Of a DNA stretch of 7,986 nucleotides, positions 1 to 4,696 are shown in pieces. Source of the DNA: Methanobacteriaceae archaeon (GTDB lineage: Archaea; Methanobacteriota; Methanobacteria; Methanobacteriales; Methanobacteriaceae); contig CAAGFH010000201.1 in NCBI GenBank assembly GCA_900769095.1, forward strand, positions 1-7,986. The letters run 5' to 3'. How positions within the stretch are numbered: position 1 is the first letter of the stretch; the number at the start of each line of letters is the position of its first letter. A program made the translations under genes and the position numbers. The notes below the pieces were generated by a model. The model was not told where the DNA came from. It was given only the letters and a program-made list of their open reading frames with translations, and ran no database searches.

Positions 1-319
1 AATAATTTTCATTTAATTTTGTCAATGAGTACAAAACATCATAACTTGCACAGGCATCACTAGATTCAAACAATATCTGATATTCTGTTTCTTCTAAAAA
101 CATCAGATTAGCAAAATTAGCCCCAATATCTGGACAATACTGAATAGGAGTTAAATTATCTGCACTATCAACAACAGGAATGTTGATTAGTTCTAGGGAA
201 TTTGATATTCTAACCCTGGATTCATTACAGTTTTTACAATCAATTGAGCTAACTGTTAATGTGCCGAGATTGTTAGAATTCTCATCTGTCAAGTTAATAA
301 TTACTTTTTGTTCAATCAT
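1..319 (-). CDS. Partner protein of the McrB-like NTPase, N-terminal part (3' end cut by window edge)
   Basis: An open frame starts with ATG at 319 and runs without a stop to the window edge, giving 106 residues (MIEQKVIINLTDENSNNLG at the start, ending ...YSLTKLNENY). It begins 7 bp after the stop of the McrB-like gene and has no clear ribosome binding site (the upstream bases are A/T only apart from one G), so translation by coupling or reinitiation is likely. The visible part is acidic and looks beta-rich, with four cysteines, two of them in a CKNC pair near residues 28-31. I see no catalytic motif. In McrB-like operons the gene in this position normally encodes the nuclease partner, either McrC or a DUF2357/PD-(D/E)XK protein, with the nuclease domain at the C-terminus. 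The stretch around residues 73-85 (NLMFLEETEYQIL) resembles the N-terminal region I associate with DUF2357 proteins, but this is from memory. The coding call is firm; the function is inferred from position. Confidence 0.7.
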   Translation of the reverse strand, partial: MIEQKVIINLTDENSNNLGTLTVSSIDCKNCNESRVRISNSLELINIPVVDSADNLTPIQYCPDIGANFANLMFLEETEYQILFESSDACASYDVLYSLTKLNENY

Positions 320-326
320 TTAAATC

Positions 327-1730
327 TTAATTAATAAATGAGACATATCTTTGATCAGATAATACTTTTGACATATTTTGAAGTTTTATAGCTGATGTAA
401 TGTATTTTGAATTTTCATCAGTAACCTCAAAGTTTCTAGGAACTTCATTATTGTTTGTATCAACCAAACATAAGTTGAACAGTTCTTTTAATACACTACC
501 AATAGCTTTTTCAGATCCATGGAGCTTTGGAAGGATTTTCTGTTTGATTTGTGCATCAAAATATCTCTCCCAATTATTCCATTCTTCAGGAGAGTTTTCA
601 TATCTCCATGATACAACCATGAACCTTAAGATTTCATTAATAACTCTAAATCCAAATTCTAAATTGGAGTTTTTCAATGCATTTTGGAATAAAGTTAACT
701 CTTCAGCCAATATATCCCATAAATTACGTCCATTAGATGAAATAGTAGATAAAATTTCTTTTAATTCAACAATATTTAACTTTGAGACACCATTATCAAG
801 TAATGGGGATTGTAAATAACCAACGTCCCCTTTAAAATCATCAGTATTCAGATTATTTTCCATATAATCAAAAGCAGATAATGTATCGAATTCTATAGTA
901 TTAGCCCTATCCAATACTTTTGGTGAAAACATGTAAGTTGTTTCATCCACATTAACAGTACCTATGATAAAAAGATTATCTGGAAGTTTTAATTTGTCCT
1001 CACCACCATACAAAGGTATTTCTTCTCCGCTTTCGATAGCAGATAAAAAGTCAGCAAAATATCTCTCAACATGAGATAAATTCATTTCATCTAAAATTAG
1101 GAAATATGGATTTGATGGGTCATCAATAGCTTGTTTAATTAGTTCAAAAGCAGGAGTTGACTGATATTCTTCTGTAATTACATTATAATAGCCAACAATG
1201 TTTGTATTATCTGTCCAATTAGCACCTACTGGAACTATTTGATAATTAGAATCACTTTCCTTATTAATTTTAATTTTTAAATCCACTCTTTGATTAGGGT
1301 CTTCACGTCTTAATTTAGAAAGATATTTCTTAATATCCTCATTACCATAAAAAATTCTTGTATTAAGATTGAAACGTGCATTATCACTTTCAATACCATC
1401 AACAGAGATATTTAATTTATCTTTTTCAACATCCAAAATCGGAACAAAATCTGTGACTTCTTTTCTAGATAATGACCAACCTCCAGATTGATCAGATTTT
1501 CCAACCTTAACAGATGTTGAGCAAACAGTTTCCAATTCTTGTTTATTATCACACAAAAATTTAGCAAATAATTGTGATAATTTAGTTTTACCAGTTCCAG
1601 AATTCCCAGTTAATATTTCAAAAGGCTTAACTTTTAATGACAATAAATAATTTTCAATTAATTGCTTATCAAAGTAATATCCATTGGAAATTAAATATTT
1701 ATAAAAAGAATTTTGTTCTAAATCAGACAT
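327..1730 (-). CDS. McrB-like AAA+ NTPase
   Basis: A 467-residue AAA+ protein of the McrB family, whose members power McrC-type nucleases in modification-dependent restriction and related defence systems. Visible motifs: Walker A GNSGTGKT (42-49), a VGANWTDNTNIVGYY block (168-182), Walker B FLILDEMN (210-217), the sensor-1/GTPase signature region GTVNVDE (257-263) where classical McrB has MNxxD, an arginine-finger candidate in VLDRA (272-276) and a GFR sensor-2 candidate (360-362). Only about 40 residues precede Walker A, so there is no N-terminal DNA- or modified-base-reading domain of the DUF3578/EVE kind. Instead a charged insert of about 95 residues (roughly 71-165, containing GGWSL and ISVDGI) separates Walker A from the next conserved block and may serve as a specificity or partner-binding module. 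The start is supported by GAGGGG 6 bp upstream. It is first in a probable operon with the gene at 1-319. Whether it prefers GTP or ATP cannot be told from sequence alone. Confidence 0.85.
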   Translation of the reverse strand: MSDLEQNSFYKYLISNGYYFDKQLIENYLLSLKVKPFEILTGNSGTGKTKLSQLFAKFLCDNKQELETVCSTSVKVGKSDQSGGWSLSRKEVTDFVPILDVEKDKLNISVDGIESDNARFNLNTRIFYGNEDIKKYLSKLRREDPNQRVDLKIKINKESDSNYQIVPVGANWTDNTNIVGYYNVITEEYQSTPAFELIKQAIDDPSNPYFLILDEMNLSHVERYFADFLSAIESGEEIPLYGGEDKLKLPDNLFIIGTVNVDETTYMFSPKVLDRANTIEFDTLSAFDYMENNLNTDDFKGDVGYLQSPLLDNGVSKLNIVELKEILSTISSNGRNLWDILAEELTLFQNALKNSNLEFGFRVINEILRFMVVSWRYENSPEEWNNWERYFDAQIKQKILPKLHGSEKAIGSVLKELFNLCLVDTNNNEVPRNFEVTDENSKYITSAIKLQNMSKVLSDQRYVSFIN

Positions 1731-1735
1731 AAAAA

Positions 1736-1741
1736 CCCCTC
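1736..1741 (-). promoter_or_regulatory. Ribosome binding site of the McrB-like gene
   Basis: GAGGGG on the minus strand, five bases before the ATG at 1730. It fixes that ATG as the start. Confidence 0.75.
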
Positions 1742-1786
1742 AAATCAAATTTCTTAAATGAAATCAATTTTCAATAATTACTACAA

Positions 1787-1798
1787 TTTATATATAAA
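1787..1798 (-). promoter_or_regulatory. TATA box of the McrB-like operon
   Basis: TTTATATATAAA, a perfect palindrome that fits the archaeal TATA consensus. A start site about 25-27 bp downstream would fall near 1765 and give a 5' leader of about 35 nt that includes the GAGGGG ribosome binding site. Confidence 0.65.
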
Positions 1799-1840
1799 CC
1801 CATATTAAAAAATGACTATTAATCAATCAAATACATAACA

Positions 1841-1857
1841 AATACAAATATTGTATT
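1841..1857. promoter_or_regulatory. 17-bp perfect inverted repeat, candidate operator upstream of the McrB-like operon
   Basis: AATACAAATATTGTATT has 7-bp perfect arms around a 3-bp centre. It lies about 43 bp upstream of the TATA box, where archaeal activators or repressors commonly bind. Its ACAA/TATT core resembles the TGTACAATATTACA element inside the neighbouring tandem repeats. The region is AT-rich, so chance is possible; the regulatory role is inference. Confidence 0.35.
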
Positions 1858-1969
1858 AAAATAGCCATTATATCCAAAAACATATGCTGTAGAATAAGAA
1901 TAGTATACTACAATCAAAATATTTCTTTAAATTAGTTATTTTTAATTATAAAAAATAATTCACTAATAG
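1858..1969. other. AT-rich non-coding stretch with a small palindrome
   Basis: No credible gene on either strand. It contains a perfect 10-bp palindrome, TAGTATACTA (1901-1910), inside a wider TGTAG...CTACA inverted repeat (1888-1892 and 1908-1912). The end (1956-1969) resembles a decayed copy of the repeat that follows. With 1731-1857 and the tandem repeat it makes up the gene-free region 1731-2314. Confidence 0.5.
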
Positions 1970-2300
1970 TTCACTTTTATGTACAACATTACACATTCAT
2001 TCCACACAAATTAAAAAATAACTACAAAATAGATACACCATTACACACTTAATCAACACTAATAGCACACTAATTAAAAAAATAGTTCACTTTTATGTAC
2101 AATATTACACACTTATTCCACACTAATTAAAAAATAGCTACAAAATGTATACACTATTACACACTTAATCCACATTAATAGCACACTAAAAAAAGAATAC
2201 TTCACACTTATGTACAATATTACACACTTATTCCACACGAATTAAAAAATAGCTACGAAAAATATACAATATTGCACACTTATTACACACTAAAAAAAGA
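1970..2300. repeat. Tandem repeat, about 115 bp per unit, three copies
   Basis: Units begin TTCAC(T/A)(T/C)TTATGTAC at 1970, 2086 and 2201, so the periods are 116 and 115 bp; the third copy is shortened by about 15 bp near its end. Each unit holds two related half-elements of the form ATTACACACTTA..CCACA..AAT (52 bp apart in copy 2) and a TGTA-N6-TACA dyad. By my count the plus strand of copy 2 has 24 C and only 5 G. Copies 2 and 3 end in CACACTAAAAAAAGA; in copy 3 this A-run is the U-tract of the terminator on the other strand. There are no unique spacers, so it is not a CRISPR array. The function is unknown; it could be a regulator-binding array, a small-RNA locus or simply an expanded minisatellite. 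Confidence 0.85.
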
Positions 2301-2337
2301 AAAAAAGTTATTGTCTACTCGTTAAGAGTCCAATAAC
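2292..2337 (-). terminator. Hairpin plus U-tract terminator after the winged-helix gene
   Basis: On the minus strand GTTATTG (2337-2331) pairs with CAATAAC (2313-2307), and an inner ACTC/GAGT pair (2329-2326 with 2320-2317) extends the stem. TTTTTTTCTTTTTTT (2306-2292) follows directly. The stop codon TAG of the gene (2315-2317) lies inside the hairpin. Confidence 0.75.
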
Positions 2338-2494
2338 ATCTTTTTGGTGAGACGATGGTTTCGTCTTTTTTGAGTTCTTTCATGATTTTATCTACTTCTT
2401 TTTTCTCAACACCGGAAATTTCACTTACTTTTTTTGCGTTAAGTGGTTCTTCGGAGTTTCTAAATGCTTCAATTACTTTTTCTTTGTCACTCAT
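2315..2494 (-). CDS. Small winged-helix-like DNA-binding protein (59 aa)
   Basis: A 59-residue protein starting MSDKEKVIEAFRNSEEPLNA and ending CYWTLNE. Helix 1 (about 3-13), NAKKVSEISGV (19-29) and KKEVDKIMKELKKDETI (31-47) form a helix-turn-helix, and VSPKRCYWTL (48-57) would be the wing, the classic layout of a minimal wHTH domain of MarR/ArsR-like fold. It is likely cytosolic and may bind DNA, although such single-domain archaeal proteins can also act in complexes. ATG at 2494 overlaps the TGA of the preceding secreted-protein gene (ATGA), and GGTGAT (2498-2503) lies within the end of that gene, so the two are translationally coupled. A hairpin terminator ends the unit. No ligand or metal site is visible. 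The identification rests on pattern only. Confidence 0.8.
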   Translation of the reverse strand: MSDKEKVIEAFRNSEEPLNAKKVSEISGVEKKEVDKIMKELKKDETIVSPKRCYWTLNE

Positions 2495-2922
2495 TTTATC
2501 ACCATATAAGTTACCTTAGCTTTATATGGGGTGTAACCCTTTATTAGTTTTGTGGAAATATGCCCACCAGTTCCATGAACTGTTTTTGTTTTTACTTTTC
2601 CTTTTTTGTTTTTAAAGAAGAATTTTGCTTTTATGAGTTTTGTGTGGTGAGGATCAATATCTCCGTTAAGCCCAGAGCCAACATACCATGCTGTTACTCC
2701 AGTTCCTTTTTGAAATTGCCCGTTTCCATCGTATTCAACATATCCTGCAATTGCATCTCCGTTTTTGAGCTGCAAAGCCCGTGGTGCCCATAAAACGCCA
2801 GGTTCAAAGTCATATATTTTAACAGTAGCTTTTTTAATATTTGTATCTTCCTGTGCACTTACAGCACCTATTAATAAAAAAGTTCCAAGTATAACCATGA
2901 TTATTATGATTGCTTTTCTCAT
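2491..2922 (-). CDS. Secreted protein of unknown function (143 aa)
   Basis: A 143-residue protein with a clear signal peptide: MRK, a hydrophobic core (4-20) and a probable cut after AVSA (about residue 23). The mature part is about 120 residues, basic toward the C-terminus (KKGKVKTKTV) and rich in predicted beta strands (ATVKIYDF, GDAIAGYVEYD, YKAKVTYMVIK), consistent with one small beta-sandwich or Ig-like domain. I recognise no catalytic motif and no membrane or wall anchor at the C-terminus, so it is probably released or held by other surface proteins. ATG at 2922 is preceded by GGTGAT (2926-2931). The gene begins just after the U-tract of a terminator and has no room for its own promoter in the 31-bp gap, so it depends on readthrough or on a promoter within the upstream gene. 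It overlaps the downstream wHTH gene by 4 bp. I cannot name its function. Confidence 0.8.
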   Translation of the reverse strand: MRKAIIIIMVILGTFLLIGAVSAQEDTNIKKATVKIYDFEPGVLWAPRALQLKNGDAIAGYVEYDGNGQFQKGTGVTAWYVGSGLNGDIDPHHTKLIKAKFFFKNKKGKVKTKTVHGTGGHISTKLIKGYTPYKAKVTYMVIK

Positions 2923-2931
2923 TTTATCACC

Positions 2932-2971
2932 AAAAAAAAGAAAAAAAGAAGACTTAAATTAAGAAGTCTTC
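2932..2971 (-). terminator. Intergenic hairpin terminator or attenuator abutting the next gene's SD
   Basis: GAAGACTT (2971-2964) pairs perfectly with AAGTCTTC (2955-2948) around an 8-nt loop, followed at once by TTTTTTTCTTTTTTTT (2947-2932). The stop codon TAA (2954-2956) of the upstream gene is inside the hairpin, and the SD GGTGAT of the downstream gene begins at the next base (2931). Confidence 0.75.
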
Positions 2972-3385
2972 AAATAAATCATCGTCACTAGCAGTCATAA
3001 TAATTGCTTTTCCGTCTTTTGGATATGTAAACATAGCCATAGTTTCATTTTCAGAGAAATATCCGTTAATACCTTTGATGGTTTTAGGAGTTCCCATTTG
3101 AGATAAGATTTCATCATCCACGTTAAATCCATCATACTTAGCAACAAGAATGTTTATTGCTTCGTCATTATCAGTTTTGTCCTGGAATGCTTTGGAATTA
3201 GCTGTATATGTAACTCCATCGTTTTCCATTTTCTCATTTACACATGCAAGGCTTGGTACTTCTTCAAAGTTGCTTGGAAGATTGAATTTGTATCCGTCAA
3301 CGTCAATGCTTTGAGCTGCAAATACAGAGCCGGTAGCAACTACTGCAACTAAAATAAGTAAAATACCTAATAGCTTTTTATTCAA
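2954..3385 (-). CDS. Secreted protein of unknown function, TTG start (143 aa)
   Basis: A 143-residue protein that begins at TTG (3385-3383), since no ATG lies near the strong AGGGGGG ribosome binding site (3393-3399) seven bases upstream. A signal peptide is clear: MNKK, hydrophobic 5-20, and a probable cut near VFAA (about residue 24). The mature part of about 119 residues starts with DVDGYKFNLPSNFEEV and ends with FTYPKDGKAIIMTASDDDLFEDFLI; it is acidic and mixed alpha/beta. The GYKF-P-F beginning and the later KTIKGINGYF segment recall small exported proteins that I associate with Methanobrevibacter and Methanosphaera, but I know no assigned function. No anchor or catalytic residues are evident. 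It is the first gene of a probable three-gene unit with its own TATA box, and a hairpin terminator overlaps its stop codon. Confidence 0.8.
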   Translation of the reverse strand: MNKKLLGILLILVAVVATGSVFAAQSIDVDGYKFNLPSNFEEVPSLACVNEKMENDGVTYTANSKAFQDKTDNDEAINILVAKYDGFNVDDEILSQMGTPKTIKGINGYFSENETMAMFTYPKDGKAIIMTASDDDLFEDFLI

Positions 3386-3392
3386 AATAATT

Positions 3393-3399
3393 CCCCCCT
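3393..3399 (-). promoter_or_regulatory. Strong ribosome binding site that decides a TTG start
   Basis: AGGGGGG on the minus strand, seven bases before TTG at 3385. It is the reason for choosing this non-ATG start, which also gives a complete signal peptide. Confidence 0.7.
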
Positions 3400-3432
3400 T
3401 CTAGTTTATTGTGATTAAAATTATATACCTCC

Positions 3433-3440
3433 ATATAAAT
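3433..3440 (-). promoter_or_regulatory. TATA box of the secreted-protein operon
   Basis: ATTTATAT on the minus strand, about 50 bp upstream of the TTG start. A start site about 25 bp downstream (near 3410) would give a 25-nt leader containing the AGGGGGG site. A second A/T element at 3421-3427 would place the start site at the SD itself and is less likely. Confidence 0.5.
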
Positions 3441-3471
3441 AAAACTACCTAAATTATCCCAATAAAATGCA

Positions 3472-3498
3472 AAATTGCTAAATAATATCCGGCAATTT
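3472..3498. promoter_or_regulatory. Inverted repeat between the divergent promoters
   Basis: AAATTGC (3472-3478) and GCAATTT (3492-3498) form perfect 7-bp arms with a 13-nt spacer. They lie between the TATA boxes of the leftward secreted-protein unit and the rightward protease gene, a suitable place for a shared operator. No transcript reads into it from either side, so a terminator is unlikely. The role is inference. Confidence 0.35.
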
Positions 3499-3534
3499 CT
3501 AAAAAAAAATAGAACATTGTAAAACTCATGATAA

Positions 3535-3543
3535 CTATATAAG
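3535..3543 (+). promoter_or_regulatory. TATA box of the intramembrane protease gene
   Basis: CTATATAAG, about 50 bp before the ATG at 3592. The expected start site is near 3565, giving a leader of about 27 nt that contains the TGTGAT ribosome binding site. Confidence 0.5.
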
Positions 3544-3591
3544 CCCACTTAACTAATTATAAATTATAAAATCAATTTTGATGTGATATTA

Positions 3592-4272
3592 ATGAGTGAT
3601 TTTTTTAAATTTGAAAACAGGGAATTTGAAATTCCTTTTGTTAACCACAACCCAAGAGTGCCTAAAATAGGCTGGGCAATAATGCTTTTTTGTATTTTAA
3701 TCAGTTTTTTACTATATTCATTTGCAAATGACCCTATTATAGGAGGAATTTTATTTTTTGCAGTTCCATTTATTCCATTAATGTATTATCTTAAATGGGA
3801 TTTTTCTGCAATTATTAGAAAACCATCTAGAAAGGACGTATTGCTTGCATTTTGCTTATTTGTAATGTATATGATTTATGGAACAGTAATGTGTTTCGTT
3901 TTAGAATCTCCAGTTACAGGTACAGACGAAGCAGTCACCTTGCAGAGTATGATTGGACTTATATTTTCTCTTATGGGTGAAGAATTAATCAAGTTTATTC
4001 CATTTTTATTCTTAATGAGATTATCCTTAAAATTAAGTGGAAATCGTAAAGCATCTCTTGTATTGTCTGCGGCAATTGTTATGGCTTTCTTTGGATTGCT
4101 TCATACTGATTTTACAACTCCTTCAATTATCCTTCAGGGACTTTTAATTCAAGGGTTAGGAACTATCTTTGAGTTTTACGGATATTTCAAAACCAAAAAC
4201 TTGCTTGTTCCATATATGAGCCACATATTTACTGATGTATTCATATATTCCTTAACATTCTTAGGATTCTAG
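3592..4272 (+). CDS. CPBP/PrsW-related intramembrane glutamic protease
   Basis: A 226-residue membrane protein with about six to eight hydrophobic segments. It carries the three motifs of the Abi/CPBP superfamily of intramembrane glutamic proteases, which cleave substrates within membranes (prenyl-protein processing, bacteriocin self-immunity, anti-sigma factor cleavage). The motifs are GEELIK (129-134), F167-x3-H171 and H211-x3-D215. In typical CPBP proteins the first motif is EExxxR; here position 135 is Phe and Lys134 gives EExxK, as I recall from the PrsW branch, while FxxxH is the CPBP form. The cytosolic N-terminus (1-24) is polar, and KPSRKD (77-82) marks a basic loop. I chose ATG at 3592 rather than the in-frame GTG at 3583, because that GTG belongs to the TGTGAT ribosome binding site. 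A hairpin starts one base after the TAG stop, and a TM2-like gene follows. The substrate is unknown. Confidence 0.8.
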   Translation: MSDFFKFENREFEIPFVNHNPRVPKIGWAIMLFCILISFLLYSFANDPIIGGILFFAVPFIPLMYYLKWDFSAIIRKPSRKDVLLAFCLFVMYMIYGTVMCFVLESPVTGTDEAVTLQSMIGLIFSLMGEELIKFIPFLFLMRLSLKLSGNRKASLVLSAAIVMAFFGLLHTDFTTPSIILQGLLIQGLGTIFEFYGYFKTKNLLVPYMSHIFTDVFIYSLTFLGF

Positions 4273-4303
4273 ACTTGGATTATTCCAAGTTTATTATTTT
4301 TTT
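4273..4303 (+). terminator. Hairpin terminator or attenuator between the protease and TM2-like genes
   Basis: ACTTGG (4273-4278) pairs with CCAAGT (4285-4290) around a 6-nt loop, followed by TTATTATTTTTTT (4291-4303). It begins one base after the protease stop codon (4270-4272). The ribosome binding site of the next gene (GTGAT from 4307) starts three bases after the U-tract. Confidence 0.7.
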
Positions 4304-4315
4304 AAAGTGATTTAT

Positions 4316-4540
4316 ATGACTAATAATAAAATAATAAATGCTGGTGCTTCTCTTATAATTCCAGGGTTAGGTCAGCTTTTAAACGGACAAACACAAAAAG
4401 GAATTATATTTTTAGCAGTTTTGATTTTATTAAATGTATTTAGCTATTTTTTAATGAACAATATTTTTGGAAATGTAATTTCACTAGCATATCATGTGTT
4501 TGCATGCTATGATGCGTACACAAACTTTGAAATTAAATAA
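4316..4540 (+). CDS. Small TM2-like membrane protein (74 aa)
   Basis: A 74-residue protein with two membrane segments: residues about 9-17 leading into GLGQLLNGQTQKGIIFLAVL, then NVFSYFLMNN and a second hydrophobic stretch ending in HVFACYDAYTNFEIK. The PGLGQ..NGQ..KG motif with a turn between two helices and a terminal YDAY segment is typical of TM2-domain and related small archaeal or bacterial membrane proteins, whose function is generally unknown. ATG at 4316 is preferred to the in-frame GTG at 4307 because AAGTGAT serves as the ribosome binding site. It follows the protease gene on the same strand after a terminator-like hairpin, and I see no independent promoter in the 43-bp gap. It may be a substrate or partner of the protease, but that is only a guess from adjacency. 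Confidence 0.75.
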   Translation: MTNNKIINAGASLIIPGLGQLLNGQTQKGIIFLAVLILLNVFSYFLMNNIFGNVISLAYHVFACYDAYTNFEIK

Positions 4541-4652
4541 GTTGATGTAGATATATATAAAGTTTAACTTAAAAATATTAAATTAAAACAATTAAATGAA
4601 AAATAGCTTTAATAATTTAATAGAATTATCTATAAAACTATAAAATAATTAA
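4541..4652. other. AT-rich convergent intergenic stretch
   Basis: Lies between the 3' ends of the TM2-like gene and the transporter. It is almost entirely A/T with TATA-like runs (around 4550-4560) and has no open frame of note. No hairpin with a T-tract is visible for the rightward TM2-like transcript. Confidence 0.5.
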
Positions 4653-4696
4653 ATAAAAAAATAAGTATTCAAGTGAGAAAAATTATTCCTCACTTG
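4653..4696 (-). terminator. Hairpin plus U-rich terminator of the NSS transporter gene
   Basis: CAAGTGAG (4696-4689) pairs perfectly with CTCACTTG (4677-4670). The 11-nt loop contains the TAA stop codon (4683-4685). A U-rich tail including seven consecutive T follows at about 4660-4653. Confidence 0.7.

Noticed and set aside
400..819. Plus-strand open frame of 139 codons
   Set aside because: It is antisense to the conserved McrB-like gene, has no family resemblance, and lacks promoter and ribosome binding site.
1970..2300. Tandem repeat considered as a CRISPR array
   Set aside because: The period is about 115 bp with near-continuous similarity, no unique spacers of 30-40 bp, and no cas gene in the window.
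3583..3591. GTG at 3583 as start of the protease gene
   Set aside because: The GTG is part of the TGTGAT ribosome binding site correctly spaced from ATG at 3592; the same logic rejects GTG at 4307 for the TM2-like gene.
4546..4570. TATA-like run as a promoter for an antisense RNA over the TM2-like gene
   Set aside because: The whole intergenic stretch is A/T, no conserved structure or terminator follows, and nothing beyond the TATA-like run supports a transcript.
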